Notes: generated from the sequence alone by a model not told the origin. Counted from the stretch's first letter, positions 1-10,892 are shown. The stretch is 64,000 nt of DNA from an uncultured Pelagibacteraceae bacterium (GCA_902565385.1 CACFEW010000001.1:1-64000), one strand, 5' to 3'. Numbers and translations are program-made.

Positions 1-782
1 CAATTAAGTTTATGCAAATGGCGATAGAATATGAGGCTAATAGGCAAGTTGATTTAATAGAAGAGGGCAAAACTATTGATCAAGAAACAAGGCTTTTTGA
101 TACGAAAAAAAATGAGACAAGGTCAATGAGATCAAAAGAAGACGCTCATGATTATAGATATTTTCCGGACCCTGATTTATTACCTTTGGAGGTTTCGGAA
201 AAATTTATTGAAGAACTTAAAAATGATATTCCAGAACTTCCAGATGATAAAAAGAAAAGATTTATTGAAGAGTTTAAATTGTCTTCTTATGAAGCCAATA
301 TTTTAGTGTCTGATATTGCTACTGCAAAATACTTTGAAGAGGTTGTAGCTAAAATGGGTAAAAACAAAGATATTAAGTTGGCAGTCAATTGGATTACAGG
401 AGAACTATTTGCTGTTTTAAATAGCAAAGGTTTAGAAATTTCTCAAAGTCCAGTGAGTGCTAAGAATTTCGCTATTTTGATAAATCTTATTAAGAATGGA
501 ACCATCTCAGGAAAGATAGCAAAAACTGTTTTTGAATTGATGATAGATGGTGATAAAGATCCTCAAAAGATTGTGGAGGAAAAAGGATTAAAACAACAAA
601 GTGATCCAAAAGCTTTAGAGGCATTAATTGACAAAATAATTAATGACAATAGAGAAAAAGCCATTGAATATAAACAAGGTAAAGAAAAATTATTTGGTTT
701 TTTTGTTGGTCAAGCAATGAAAGCATCAGGTGGAAAAGCTAACCCTCAATTAATAAATGAGATCCTAAAGAAAAAATTATAA
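1..782 (+). CDS. gatB: Aspartyl/glutamyl-tRNA(Asn/Gln) amidotransferase subunit B, C-terminal part (5' truncated by window edge)
   Basis: Reading frame is open to the window edge upstream of Met12; motifs EYEANRQ, SKEDAHDYRYFPDPDLLPL and C-terminal GatB/YqeY-type tail. Confidence 0.95.
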   Translation, partial: IKFMQMAIEYEANRQVDLIEEGKTIDQETRLFDTKKNETRSMRSKEDAHDYRYFPDPDLLPLEVSEKFIEELKNDIPELPDDKKKRFIEEFKLSSYEANILVSDIATAKYFEEVVAKMGKNKDIKLAVNWITGELFAVLNSKGLEISQSPVSAKNFAILINLIKNGTISGKIAKTVFELMIDGDKDPQKIVEEKGLKQQSDPKALEALIDKIINDNREKAIEYKQGKEKLFGFFVGQAMKASGGKANPQLINEILKKKL

Positions 783-786
783 GGTT

Positions 787-1437
787 ATGGGTTCAGACCT
801 TAATATCACAAAACATTTACAAGATTATATTCTAAAGAATGGTCTGAGATTACATCCAATTCAAAAAGAAATAATAGATTACAACTTATCACTTGGTGAT
901 TCAAAAAGAATGCAAATATCTATTTCTCAATGTCAATTTCTACATCTGATTATTAAAGTTTCTAAAATTAAAAAAGTCCTAGAAATAGGAACTTTTACAG
1001 GTTTAAGTACATTATCCATGGCATTAGCCTTACCAGATGAAGGCAGTATAATTGCATTAGATAAAAATGTGGAAACAACCAAAGTTGCACAAAGCTTTTT
1101 TAAAAAGGCCAATCAAGATCATAAGATTAAAACAATTATCAAACCAGCATTTGAAACTTTAATGAGTATAAGAAGTGAAAAATTTGACTTAGTTTTTATT
1201 GATGCAGATAAAATGAATTACAAAAAATATTATGAAATTTCTTTAGATTTATTGAATAAAGAGGGTTTAGTGATAATCGATAATGTATTATGGCATGGGG
1301 AAGTTGTTAACAAAGATATAAATGACAAAATTACAAAAAGTATTAGAGATTTGAATGATTTTATCTCTAAGGATACAAGAGTTGAAAAGGTCATGGTGCC
1401 TTTTGGTGATGGAATGACTGTTTGTAGGAAGATTTAA
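787..1437 (+). CDS. O-methyltransferase (SAM-dependent, caffeoyl-CoA OMT-like)
   Basis: VLEIGTFTGLSTLSMALALP, FDLVFIDADKMNYKKYYE, IIDNVLWHGEV motifs. Confidence 0.9.
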   Translation: MGSDLNITKHLQDYILKNGLRLHPIQKEIIDYNLSLGDSKRMQISISQCQFLHLIIKVSKIKKVLEIGTFTGLSTLSMALALPDEGSIIALDKNVETTKVAQSFFKKANQDHKIKTIIKPAFETLMSIRSEKFDLVFIDADKMNYKKYYEISLDLLNKEGLVIIDNVLWHGEVVNKDINDKITKSIRDLNDFISKDTRVEKVMVPFGDGMTVCRKI

Positions 1438-2345
1438 TGTTCACTGTATTTGGTTTTTATAAATTTCAAAAAATAAATGATTTAAAAAAAAATCAAAAAA
1501 AATTGAGCAATCTTTTAACTAATAAAAAAATAAATGGATCAATTATCATATCCAAAGAGGGTTTAAATGGATCTATATCAGGAAAAAATAAGGATATTAA
1601 GGCTACAATTATTAAATTAAAAAAAATTTTGAATATTAAAGAATTTGATAGTTTCAATAATTCAATAAGTAAATTTAAACCTTTTCATAAACCTAAAGTG
1701 AAAATTAAAAAAGAAGTTGTTCCAATGGATCTTAAAATGTTGAATAGAATCAAAAAAAAAAATACTCATATTGATCCAACAAAATGGAATAAATTAATTA
1801 ATAAAAAAGAAACCCTTTTATTAGATGCAAGAAAACCCTTTGAACATAAAGTTGGATCTTTTAAAAAATCTATAAATCCAAAAATAGATAACTTTAGAAA
1901 TTTTCCAAAATATCTAAAAAAATTAAAAAAAGATCAAACGATAGCTATGTTTTGCACTGGTGGAATTAGATGTGAAAAAGCCTCCGTATATTTAGAAAAA
2001 AAAGGTTTTAAAAATATTTACCAATTAAAGGGCGGAATTCTAAATTACTTAAAGAAAATTAAACAAAAAAATAGTTTATGGAAAGGTGAATGTTTTGTAT
2101 TTGACAACAGAGTAAGTTTAAAACATGGACTTGCTCAGGGAACTTATTCAATTTGTGGTGGATGTAGAGAACCAATCTCTGTCAAAGATAAAAAATCTAG
2201 AAAATATGAGGAGGGTGTAACTTGTCCTAATTGTTTTGATAAACTCTCAAAAAACCAAAAATCTCGTTTTAGAATGAGACAAAGTCAGATATACAAGGCA
2301 AAGCTATTAGGAAAAAAATATAATTTTCAAAAAGAATTTAACTAA
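1437..2345 (+). CDS. trhO: Rhodanese-related sulfurtransferase, tRNA uridine(34) hydroxylase family
   Basis: FCTGGIRCEKAS rhodanese active-site loop, YceA/TrhO-like N-terminus and C-terminal Cys-rich segment. Confidence 0.88.
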   Translation: MFTVFGFYKFQKINDLKKNQKKLSNLLTNKKINGSIIISKEGLNGSISGKNKDIKATIIKLKKILNIKEFDSFNNSISKFKPFHKPKVKIKKEVVPMDLKMLNRIKKKNTHIDPTKWNKLINKKETLLLDARKPFEHKVGSFKKSINPKIDNFRNFPKYLKKLKKDQTIAMFCTGGIRCEKASVYLEKKGFKNIYQLKGGILNYLKKIKQKNSLWKGECFVFDNRVSLKHGLAQGTYSICGGCREPISVKDKKSRKYEEGVTCPNCFDKLSKNQKSRFRMRQSQIYKAKLLGKKYNFQKEFN

Positions 2346-2353
2346 GGATTTAT

Positions 2354-3724
2354 TTGTCGCAATCTTTCAAATTAACTAAAGATCCAATATGGTTTTTATT
2401 GAGAAAAGTGACTATTCCAGCAAGTGTTGGCTCATTATTTCAAACCTTTTATAATCTAGTAGACACATGGTTCGCAGGAAGAATATCTGCTGAAGCAATA
2501 GCAGCGATCGCAAAATCTTTTCCAATTTATTTTACTATAATTGCAATAGGTGTTGGATTAACTGCTGGAACTAATACTTTAATAGGTAATAATTTAGGTG
2601 CCAACAATAAGAGGAAGGCATCGCTATTTGTTGCTCAATCAATTATTTTTGCAATATTTTTATCCATACTAGTTACTTTTTTTGGTTTGAATGTTTCGGA
2701 TTTTTTACTTTCTCTTATGGGATCAGACCAAGAGGCAATTATATTAACTAGAAAATATCTAGATGTAATTTTTTACGGAACTATAATTGTTTTGATACAA
2801 ATTTCCTTAAATGGAACACTAAATGCACAAGGGGATACAAAAAGTTACAGAAACGTTTTAATTTTTAGTTTCTTTTTAAATATTTTTCTAAATCCATTAT
2901 TTATTTTTGGTTATGGTTTTATTCCAGCATTTGGTATAGCTGGACTTGCAATAGCTACTGTAGTGGCTCAGTTTATTGGTCTTTTATATTTGGCATATAA
3001 AGTTTATTGTTGTGAATTAAAACAATATCTTAAGCCTGAGTGTTTTATTCCAAAATTTGATCTTCTAGGAGAACTTTTGTATCAGACAATTCCTGTAATG
3101 TTTAGCATGTTGTTAATTGGTGTAGGTTTGTTCAATATTCTTTACTTCATTGGTCAATTTGGAGACTTGGCAACTGCTGGTTATGGTGCTGCTTTAAGAA
3201 TTGAACAAGTTTTTTTACTTCCTGTAATTGGATTAAATACAGCGGTATTATCTATAGGGGGACAAAATTTTGGTGCAAAAAATTACGATAGATTAAGAGA
3301 ATTATATAGAAAAGCGCTTTTGTTTGGATCATCCTTTATGATCTGTGCAGGTATAATAATTTTTTTTGGTGCAGAGTTTTTAGTTTCATTATTTACGGAC
3401 AACTCTGAGGCTATTAAGCATGGCGCAATATATCTAAAAGTCGCCGCATTAATCGGTCCAATTTATCCAGTCTTTTTCATAACCACTGCCGTATTCCAAG
3501 CAGTCAAAAAACCATTGTATAGTCTCTATTTAAGTATTCTAAGATTAACAGCCCTTCCATTTTTAAGTTTATGGTATGTAATTAATATTAAAGGAGGTGA
3601 TTACGAGGATATTTTTTATACAATTTTAGTAACAAATTGGTTTATGGGAATTGCAGTTCTAATATTTATTGGGTATTTTTTGAATAATGTTTTCAAACAA
3701 AATAAAAGTCTTTTTACTTACTAG
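2354..3724 (+). CDS. MATE family efflux transporter
   Basis: Multi-TM protein with MATE signatures (WFAGRISAEAIAAIAKSFP, GLTAGTNTLIGNNLGANN, LNTAVLSIGGQNFGA); start appears to be TTG. Confidence 0.9.
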   Translation: MSQSFKLTKDPIWFLLRKVTIPASVGSLFQTFYNLVDTWFAGRISAEAIAAIAKSFPIYFTIIAIGVGLTAGTNTLIGNNLGANNKRKASLFVAQSIIFAIFLSILVTFFGLNVSDFLLSLMGSDQEAIILTRKYLDVIFYGTIIVLIQISLNGTLNAQGDTKSYRNVLIFSFFLNIFLNPLFIFGYGFIPAFGIAGLAIATVVAQFIGLLYLAYKVYCCELKQYLKPECFIPKFDLLGELLYQTIPVMFSMLLIGVGLFNILYFIGQFGDLATAGYGAALRIEQVFLLPVIGLNTAVLSIGGQNFGAKNYDRLRELYRKALLFGSSFMICAGIIIFFGAEFLVSLFTDNSEAIKHGAIYLKVAALIGPIYPVFFITTAVFQAVKKPLYSLYLSILRLTALPFLSLWYVINIKGGDYEDIFYTILVTNWFMGIAVLIFIGYFLNNVFKQNKSLFTY

Positions 3725-4166
3725 TATTTGTCTAATATTTTTCTTTGTCACATACCTTGATGTAAAATTTAGTGAAATAAAGGTTGTAGATGGAGATACT
3801 ATTCATTTAAACAATGAAAAAATTCGTTTTAGTGGCATTGATACTCCTGAAATTAAACAAATTTGTAATAAGAATAATGAGGTAATTGAATGCGGGATCC
3901 AAGCAAAACAATTACTTATTAACAGGATAGGTAAAAACAAAGTAAAATGTGTTAAGGAGGGTGTAGATAGATTTAAGAGAATTTTAGCTGAATGTTTTGT
4001 AAATAATCAAAGTCTATCTAAGTATCTTGTTCGAGAGGGTTATGCCTTTGCTTACAGGAAATATTCAACAAAATACGTTCCAGATGAGGATTATGCCAAA
4101 AAAAATAAAAAAGGTATGTGGTCAATGACTTTTGAATATCCATGGGACTATAGAAGAAAAAATTAA
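3687..4166 (+). CDS. Thermonuclease (SNase-like) family protein with N-terminal TM/signal
   Basis: VVDGDTIHLNNEKIRFSGIDTPE, KCVKEGVDRFKRILAECF, LVREGYAFAYRKY motifs; overlaps the MATE gene end. Confidence 0.88.
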   Translation: MFSNKIKVFLLTSICLIFFFVTYLDVKFSEIKVVDGDTIHLNNEKIRFSGIDTPEIKQICNKNNEVIECGIQAKQLLINRIGKNKVKCVKEGVDRFKRILAECFVNNQSLSKYLVREGYAFAYRKYSTKYVPDEDYAKKNKKGMWSMTFEYPWDYRRKN

Positions 4167-4894
4167 TCTTTTTGCAATTTTTTTTCTAATTTTCTAACAA
4201 GATAAGAAACGATTAGTATTAAGACTAAATATTCAAGAATTAGAAATGTATATATTTCAAGTGGCCGATAAGTCGTCACAACTAATTCGTTTGCTTTTCT
4301 AGTTAAATCTCCAATACCAATTATCGATACAAGAGAGGACATCTTAAGCACATATACAAATTGATTACCAATAGCTGGTAAAATATTCTTTATTGCCTGA
4401 GGTAGAATTACTAATCTTAATTTTCTAAAAAAACTTAATCCTAAAGAGCTTCCAGCTTCCCATTGTGATTTTTTTATTGAATTAATTCCTGCTCTAAATA
4501 TTTCTGCTTGGAAAGCACTTTCGCTAATTGACAGCGCTATGATACCAGAGACGAATGGACTAAAACTTATACCTGTCATGATTGGAAGACCATAATAAAT
4601 CCATAAAATTAAAACTAGTAAAGGAATTGCTCTTACAATCTCAACATAACCAATATTAAGGTAGGTTAAGAATTTACTCTTAGCCAGTGATGGAATAGCG
4701 ACTAAAAGGCCAAGAATAATAGAAATAATTATCGAGACTATACTAATATAAATAGTAGTTGTTAAACCACTTAATAAAAACTTTAGATTAGTTAACCCCT
4801 CTATGTTGTTTGGTGATAAGATTAACCAGTTTAATTCACTTTTACCACATGAGGTTAATGGGAAAATTAGAATTAATAATAAAAGATTTTTCAC
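4163..4894 (-). CDS. Polar amino acid ABC transporter permease (HisM/GlnP family)
   Basis: EAGSSLGLSFFRKLRLVILPQAIKNILPAIGNQFVYVLKMSSLVS EAA-loop region; multiple TM segments. Confidence 0.9.
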   Translation of the reverse strand: MKNLLLLILIFPLTSCGKSELNWLILSPNNIEGLTNLKFLLSGLTTTIYISIVSIIISIILGLLVAIPSLAKSKFLTYLNIGYVEIVRAIPLLVLILWIYYGLPIMTGISFSPFVSGIIALSISESAFQAEIFRAGINSIKKSQWEAGSSLGLSFFRKLRLVILPQAIKNILPAIGNQFVYVLKMSSLVSIIGIGDLTRKANELVVTTYRPLEIYTFLILEYLVLILIVSYLVRKLEKKLQKD

Positions 4895-4934
4895 TCCTTA
4901 ACTTATAAAGAATAAAAAATTAATTACTAATTTT

Positions 4935-5702
4935 TTATAAGCTCTTTAAATTATATTTAGCTAATAACTTTGTGAAGAAGCCTGAAGATTTTTTGTCTTT
5001 AATCCATTTATTGACATAATCATTCCACTTAGTATCACCCTTTGGTACCATCATTGCTAAAAATGCTGGATTTTTTCCACCATCTGGAACGATTGCTAAC
5101 TGAGGATATTTTATGACCAATTTATTTGCCTCTGTTGAACTTGTAATATTACCATCAGCTCTACCTGCCAAGACTTCTTGAAAGTCTCTCGCAGGTGCTT
5201 CAATTGAGTTTAATTTTGATTTTGGGAAAAATTCTTTTGCCTTTTCCTCTTGAGAAGTACCTAGAGTAGTTGCAATAGTTACATTTGAATTATTAAGCGA
5301 GTCCCAAGTTGGAAATTTTTTTAAGTTCTTTTTTAGAACAAGTGGCACAGTAGCATATTTGTAATAGGTATCGGTAAAACCAGCTACTTCAGCTCTCTTC
5401 GGCGTTTTTGTAACACTAGTTGAAATATCATATCTTGCAGATGTTATTCCTGAAACAATAGTTTTCCATTCTGCAGGCACGAACTCAATTTTAACACCCA
5501 TATCTTTAGCTAATTGATTCATAACATCGATATCGAAGCCTTTATATTTGTTAGTTGCAGGATCTTTGACTGTCATAGGATCCCAATCTCCAGTAGTACC
5601 AACTTTAAGTACTCCAGAAGTCAAAATTTTATCTAGATTAGACTCTGCGTTAAGTGAGAAGGGTAAAAGAGCAAATAATGCTACTAAAAATAATTTTTTC
5701 AT
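4935..5702 (-). CDS. ABC transporter substrate-binding protein, SBP family 3 (amino-acid type)
   Basis: Signal peptide; [41 protein letters not shown] motif. Confidence 0.92.
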   Translation of the reverse strand: MKKLFLVALFALLPFSLNAESNLDKILTSGVLKVGTTGDWDPMTVKDPATNKYKGFDIDVMNQLAKDMGVKIEFVPAEWKTIVSGITSARYDISTSVTKTPKRAEVAGFTDTYYKYATVPLVLKKNLKKFPTWDSLNNSNVTIATTLGTSQEEKAKEFFPKSKLNSIEAPARDFQEVLAGRADGNITSSTEANKLVIKYPQLAIVPDGGKNPAFLAMMVPKGDTKWNDYVNKWIKDKKSSGFFTKLLAKYNLKSL

Positions 5703-5736
5703 GTTTTTATTTAACTTATTTGAGATCTAAATGTGA

Positions 5737-6300
5737 CTATAATCTTGACGCACTATCATTCATCCATGCGAATAAGTGCTCAGAAAATGAGCGTCTTACA
5801 AATAAATTCACTTCATTATTATTTTGATTATGAATGATTACATCTATTTTTGCGAGAATTGTTTGGGTCACTGAGCCAATTTTACCCTTAAAATCATTAA
5901 AATTAAAAGGAGAGCCTGTTTGAAACAAATCATATATCTTGTCCCCTTTAAGATTAATCCTCACGAATTGGTCTGTGACATCCACCACAGCTCCTAAATT
6001 TAATTTAGATATGTTTTTATTCAAAAGTGTTTCAGTTTCATAAGAATTTGTATTTTCTTTAACAAAGTCATTTGAAAAAATCATCCATTCATCAGGACTC
6101 AACCATAGAGCGGTCAATTTTTCACTTTGAGTGGAAGTATTAGCTTTTGTAGGCAAAACCATGTTTAAAGATTTACCAACAGCTGATAAAAATTCTCTTT
6201 TTTTACCTCTTACTATCAATTTCATAACAGGTTTAACCTCGTTCATTTGTAGACCTTGATATGATTTTTCCTCTTTAATTGTATGGCTATAATTTAGCAT
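5737..6300 (-). CDS. soxG: Sarcosine oxidase gamma subunit
   Basis: SoxG-like sequence (LTALWLSPDEWMIFS, VDVTDQFVRINLKG) and position at the end of a soxBDAG operon. Confidence 0.88.
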   Translation of the reverse strand: MLNYSHTIKEEKSYQGLQMNEVKPVMKLIVRGKKREFLSAVGKSLNMVLPTKANTSTQSEKLTALWLSPDEWMIFSNDFVKENTNSYETETLLNKNISKLNLGAVVDVTDQFVRINLKGDKIYDLFQTGSPFNFNDFKGKIGSVTQTILAKIDVIIHNQNNNEVNLFVRRSFSEHLFAWMNDSASRL

Positions 6301-9298
6301 TTAATTTTTCACCTTCTTTATCTAAAAAAACTGGATCAGCTACAGTTACATTAATATTCTTATTTTCCATTGGTATGATCAATTTTTGCCCCAACATATT
6401 TTTTCCACCTTTTACAACACCTAATGCGATCGACTTTTTTAAATTTGGGCTGTAATAACTTGAGGTTACATGGCCAAGCATTTCAATAGGTGATTTTTTT
6501 ATATCAGCAACTATCTGTGCGCCTTCTTCCAAAACTTCATCAGGATTTTCTGTCAATAAACCAACTAATTGTTTTCTATCTTCTCTAATAGTGTCAGATC
6601 TATATAATGATCTTTTTCCAATAAAATCATATTTCTTTTTGCTTACTATCCAATCCATCTGTAAATCAATTGGTGTTAGTGTTGCATCAGTGTCTTGACC
6701 AACTATTATAAAACCTTTTTCTGCTCTTAATAAGTGCATCGTTTCGGTTCCATAAGGTGTAATATTAAAATCTTTACCTGCTTCCATACATTTTTCCCAA
6801 ACAGATTTACCAAAGTTTGCTTGGATATTAATTTCATAACTATGTTCCCCAGTAAAACTGATCCTCATCACTCTACATTTAATATTTTCAATTTTTGCAT
6901 TTTTAAATGACATATGTGGAAATTTTTCATCAGAAAGATCTAAATTAGGAATAACTTTTGAAACAATTTTTTTACTATTAGGTCCACAAACACTTATTGT
7001 AGCATAATGATCAGTTACAGATGATAAATAGACATCTAATTCAGGCCATTCTGTCTGAAGATAATCTTCAAGTTTTCCTAACACGTTAGCTGCACCACCA
7101 GTTGTAGTCGTCATAATATAATGATTTTCACCCAATCTAGTTGTAACGCCATCATCATAAACCATTCCATCTTCATTTAGCATTAAACCATAACGACATT
7201 TACCTACAGCTAGTTTTGACCAAGCGTTAGTGTAAACACGATTTAAAAATTCCGAGGCATCAGTACCTTGAATATCAATCTTTCCTAATGTAGAAGCATC
7301 TAGAATACCTGCTGAATCTCTAGCAGCTTTACTTTCTCTTTGCACTGCTTGATGCATATTTTCATTATCCTTTGGATAGTACCAAGCTCTTTTCCATTGA
7401 CCAACGTTTTCAAATTCAGCGTTGTTGGCAACATGCCAATCATGTATCGGAGTACGTCTGAATATATCAAAAAATTCTCCTACATTTCTTCCAACAATAG
7501 TTCCAAAAGTAAGAGGTGTATAAGGAGGTCTAAAAGTTGTAGTTCCGTGTTCACCCATTTTAGTTCCCGCTGTTTCTGAGATAATTCCAAGAGCATGCAT
7601 ATTACCAAGTTTACCCTGGTCAGTTCCCATACCAGTAGTAGTGTATCTTTTTACATGTTCTATAGATCTAAACCCCTCTCTTAGAGCTAATTTAATATCT
7701 TTTGCTGTTGCATCGTTTTGATAATCAACAAAAGATTTGGTTTTCCCTATGGATTTATCAGATGGTAATAACCAAATATTTCTCTTTGATTGATTTAAAC
7801 CTGAGATAGTTTCAACAGTTTTGTATTCAGAATTATCAATATCAAGAAACTTTTTAATAGAAGATAAGGTATTTTTTATTATTTCCTCTAAACCAAAGTC
7901 TCCATTACAAGAACCAATGCTGATTTGATCTGAGGGATAAAAATTAGGAATAAAGACTTGATCTTCCTCTCTAAATTTTAATTTACCTCCTGATTGTGTA
8001 AACAAGTGTACTGCTGGGGTCCAACCGCCAGATACACCTAAACAATCACAATTCAACTTAGTTTTGTCACCAATAACTGTTTGACCATCTTTTGAAAGTT
8101 TCATAATGGATATTTTATTAATTCTTCTATATCCGTAAGTATCAACAATGGAGTAGCCTTTATAAATTTTAATATTATTTTTCTCAACTTCATATGAAAT
8201 TTTAGAGTCAATTTGTTCTCTATTATCAATTATTGCGTTAATTTTAATTCCTCTTTGAATTAAACTCATGGCTGTTTCATATGCCGTATCGTTATTGGTA
8301 AAAAGAATATTATTTTCACCACAAGCCACACCATATAAATCAATATATTTTTTAATTGCTGAAGATAAAAGTATCCCTGGACGATCATTATTATCAAATA
8401 TTAAAGGTCTTTCTATAGAGCCAGTAGCTGTGATTACTTTTTTAGCTCTAATTTTTAATAATCTTTGTCTTACTTTATTTTCTCTTTGATTAATTGGTAA
8501 ATGATCAGTGAGATTTTCACGAGCCAATAAAAAGTTGTATCCATGAAATGCTGCAACGCTTGTTCTTGTTTTTATTTCTAAATTTTCTATTTTAGATATT
8601 TCGTTGATTTCTTTTTCTAACCATGAACTTGTTATTTGATTATTAATTTTTGAAAATTCTGAGTTATCATAAATAGAAGATCCACCCAAATAAGATTTTT
8701 CATCTACTAAAAGAGTCTTAAAACCATTTTTAGCAGCCATTTTAGCAGCCATTATTCCTGATATACCTGCTCCGATAACCAAAACATCACAATGAATATA
8801 TTTATGTTCATATATGTCTGGATCAGCGACTTTAGGTGATTTACCTAAACCTGCAGATTTTCTAATAAAGTACTCATACTTTTCCCAGAAACTTGCAGGC
8901 CACATAAAAGTTTTATAATAAAAACCTGCGGGTAAGATAGGAGATAAAAGATTATTAATTCCTCCAATATCAAAATTAACGCTTGGCCAACAATTTTGAC
9001 TAGATGCAACTAAACCTTCATAAATTTCAACCTCAGTAGCTCTTACATTGGGTTCAGTTCTTGAGGAATTATCATGCAATTGAATAATTGCATTTGGTTC
9101 TTCAGAACCTGATGTCATAATTCCTCGAGGTCTATGATATTTGAAACTTCGTCCAACAAGATGAATGCCATTAGCCAATAAAGCTGATGCTAGAGTATCA
9201 CCTTTAAAACCAAAATATGTTTTGTTATTAAATTTAAAAGAAACACGATAAGTTTCATCAATGAATTTGCTTGTTTTAAATCTTAAATTATTAGTCAT
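6287..9298 (-). CDS. soxA: Sarcosine oxidase alpha subunit
   Basis: 1003 aa; FAD motif VLVIGAGISGIMAAKMAAKNG, C-terminal aminomethyltransferase (GcvT) domain, SoxA N-terminal 2Fe-2S-like region. Confidence 0.95.
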   Translation of the reverse strand: MTNNLRFKTSKFIDETYRVSFKFNNKTYFGFKGDTLASALLANGIHLVGRSFKYHRPRGIMTSGSEEPNAIIQLHDNSSRTEPNVRATEVEIYEGLVASSQNCWPSVNFDIGGINNLLSPILPAGFYYKTFMWPASFWEKYEYFIRKSAGLGKSPKVADPDIYEHKYIHCDVLVIGAGISGIMAAKMAAKNGFKTLLVDEKSYLGGSSIYDNSEFSKINNQITSSWLEKEINEISKIENLEIKTRTSVAAFHGYNFLLARENLTDHLPINQRENKVRQRLLKIRAKKVITATGSIERPLIFDNNDRPGILLSSAIKKYIDLYGVACGENNILFTNNDTAYETAMSLIQRGIKINAIIDNREQIDSKISYEVEKNNIKIYKGYSIVDTYGYRRINKISIMKLSKDGQTVIGDKTKLNCDCLGVSGGWTPAVHLFTQSGGKLKFREEDQVFIPNFYPSDQISIGSCNGDFGLEEIIKNTLSSIKKFLDIDNSEYKTVETISGLNQSKRNIWLLPSDKSIGKTKSFVDYQNDATAKDIKLALREGFRSIEHVKRYTTTGMGTDQGKLGNMHALGIISETAGTKMGEHGTTTFRPPYTPLTFGTIVGRNVGEFFDIFRRTPIHDWHVANNAEFENVGQWKRAWYYPKDNENMHQAVQRESKAARDSAGILDASTLGKIDIQGTDASEFLNRVYTNAWSKLAVGKCRYGLMLNEDGMVYDDGVTTRLGENHYIMTTTTGGAANVLGKLEDYLQTEWPELDVYLSSVTDHYATISVCGPNSKKIVSKVIPNLDLSDEKFPHMSFKNAKIENIKCRVMRISFTGEHSYEINIQANFGKSVWEKCMEAGKDFNITPYGTETMHLLRAEKGFIIVGQDTDATLTPIDLQMDWIVSKKKYDFIGKRSLYRSDTIREDRKQLVGLLTENPDEVLEEGAQIVADIKKSPIEMLGHVTSSYYSPNLKKSIALGVVKGGKNMLGQKLIIPMENKNINVTVADPVFLDKEGEKLNAKL

Positions 9299-9299
9299 T

Positions 9300-9575
9300 T
9301 TACTTTACTGGTGGTTTTTCACCCATTTTGTATACTGCTTTTATTTGGTCGTTTGACGTATCCCTAACCATATTGAACCATTTTCTACAACCATGAACAT
9401 GATTCCATCTTTCAAATTGAATTCCTTTTATATTTTTTCTCATAAACAAATATTCTGCCCATTCATCATCACTTAGTTCTGTAGGTTGTTTTGGCCTTAC
9501 AATATGTGCTTCACCACCAGCTTTGAATTCGCTTTGTTCTCTCTCACCACAAAAAGGACAATTAATTAAAAACAT
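9300..9575 (-). CDS. soxD: Sarcosine oxidase delta subunit
   Basis: [29 protein letters not shown]-terminal HVHGCRKWFN zinc-binding pattern. Confidence 0.95.
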   Translation of the reverse strand: MFLINCPFCGEREQSEFKAGGEAHIVRPKQPTELSDDEWAEYLFMRKNIKGIQFERWNHVHGCRKWFNMVRDTSNDQIKAVYKMGEKPPVK

Positions 9576-10828
9576 TAGTGTGCAACAGCAGCTGCACCAT
9601 GTTCATCAACTAGATCACCACTTACAAATCTATTTATATTAAACGCAGCATTTAATTTATGAGGTTCATCATTTGCAATTGTGTGAGCAAATAAATCCCC
9701 TGAGCCAGGTGTAGCTTTAAAACCTCCAGTTCCCCAACCACAATTAAAGTACAAACCCTTAATTGACGTTTTACTTATGATTGGACTTGCATCAGGACAT
9801 ATATCAACTATTCCACCCCACTGACGAAGCATTCTCATTCTGCTAAATATTGGATACAGTTCTAAAATTGCATTTAAAGTTCCTTCCACAATATCATGAC
9901 TTCCTTTTTGAGAGTAAGACACATAATCATCAGTTCCTGCTCCAATAACCAATTCTCCCTTATCAGATTGGCTAACATATGCATGAACAGCGTTAGACAT
10001 TACAACTGTATCTATTATCGGTTTTACTGGTTCAGACACTAAAGCTTGAAGTGGTTTACTTTCTAAAGGTAATTTCAATCCAGCCATATTCGCTATTACA
10101 CTGGAGTGACCAGCTGCTACAACTCCAATTTTTTTTGTTTTGATAAATCCTTTAGTTGTTTCAATTCCTTCAACTGTATCACCATTTCTTTTTATTCCTT
10201 TTACTTCACAATTTTGAATTATATCAACACCCATTTCATCAGCACCTCTTGCATATCCCCAAGCAACAGCGTCATGCCTAGCTGTACCGGCTCTTCTTTG
10301 AAGAGTTCCACCTAAAACTGGATAACGAATATCCTGTGAGGTATTTATAATTGGACAAAATTTTTTAACTTCTTCGGTATTTAAATAAACTGCATCAATA
10401 CCATTCAATCTATTTGCGTGAGTTCTTCTTTTTAAATCCCTAACATCTTGCAAATTATGTGCAAGATTCATAACTCCTCTTTGACTAAACATAACATTAT
10501 AATTTAATTCTTGAGATAAACCTTCCCAAATTTTAAGAGCATGATCATATAGACCTGCACTTGCATCCCATAAATAATTTGATCTAATTATTGTAGTATT
10601 TCGACCAGTATTTCCTCCGCCTATCCAACCTTTTTCAACAACAGCAATGTTCTTCATGTTATGTTTTTTTGCTAAATAATAAGCAGTTGCAAGACCATGT
10701 CCTCCACCACCAACTACTATCGCGTCATATTCTTTTTTAGGCACAGGATCCTTCCAAGCTTTCTCCCAATTTTCATGATAAGAAAAAGCGTTTTTTATAA
10801 GTGTAAATATTGAATACTTATTTTTCAT
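9575..10828 (-). CDS. soxB: Sarcosine oxidase beta subunit
   Basis: [26 protein letters not shown] motif; [34 protein letters not shown]. Confidence 0.95.
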   Translation of the reverse strand: MKNKYSIFTLIKNAFSYHENWEKAWKDPVPKKEYDAIVVGGGGHGLATAYYLAKKHNMKNIAVVEKGWIGGGNTGRNTTIIRSNYLWDASAGLYDHALKIWEGLSQELNYNVMFSQRGVMNLAHNLQDVRDLKRRTHANRLNGIDAVYLNTEEVKKFCPIINTSQDIRYPVLGGTLQRRAGTARHDAVAWGYARGADEMGVDIIQNCEVKGIKRNGDTVEGIETTKGFIKTKKIGVVAAGHSSVIANMAGLKLPLESKPLQALVSEPVKPIIDTVVMSNAVHAYVSQSDKGELVIGAGTDDYVSYSQKGSHDIVEGTLNAILELYPIFSRMRMLRQWGGIVDICPDASPIISKTSIKGLYFNCGWGTGGFKATPGSGDLFAHTIANDEPHKLNAAFNINRFVSGDLVDEHGAAAVAH

Positions 10829-10831
10829 AAT

Positions 10832-10869
10832 TATTGAATAATTACTTTATAAATATTGATTATTCAATA
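10832..10869. promoter_or_regulatory. Inverted repeat upstream of the sox operon (TATTGAATAAT ... ATTATTCAATA), putative operator
   Basis: Perfect 11-bp inverted repeat 10832-10842 / 10859-10869; a third TATTGAATA copy at 10808-10816 in the 5' end of soxB. Confidence 0.4.
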
Positions 10870-10892
10870 CAATCAGAAGTGACAAATTTATT

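Noticed and set aside
7340-7579. ORF-track antisense/overlapping ORFs such as 5548-5730, 7340-7579, 8268-8489, 10106-10315, 12489-12701, 13643-13873, 15106-15294, 24965-25201, 30197-30409, 33353-33718, 36183-36389, 40650-41093, 47269-47544, 49180-49509
   Set aside because: They lie opposite clearly recognisable genes, with low-complexity or hydrophobic/serine-rich translations typical of antisense reading frames.
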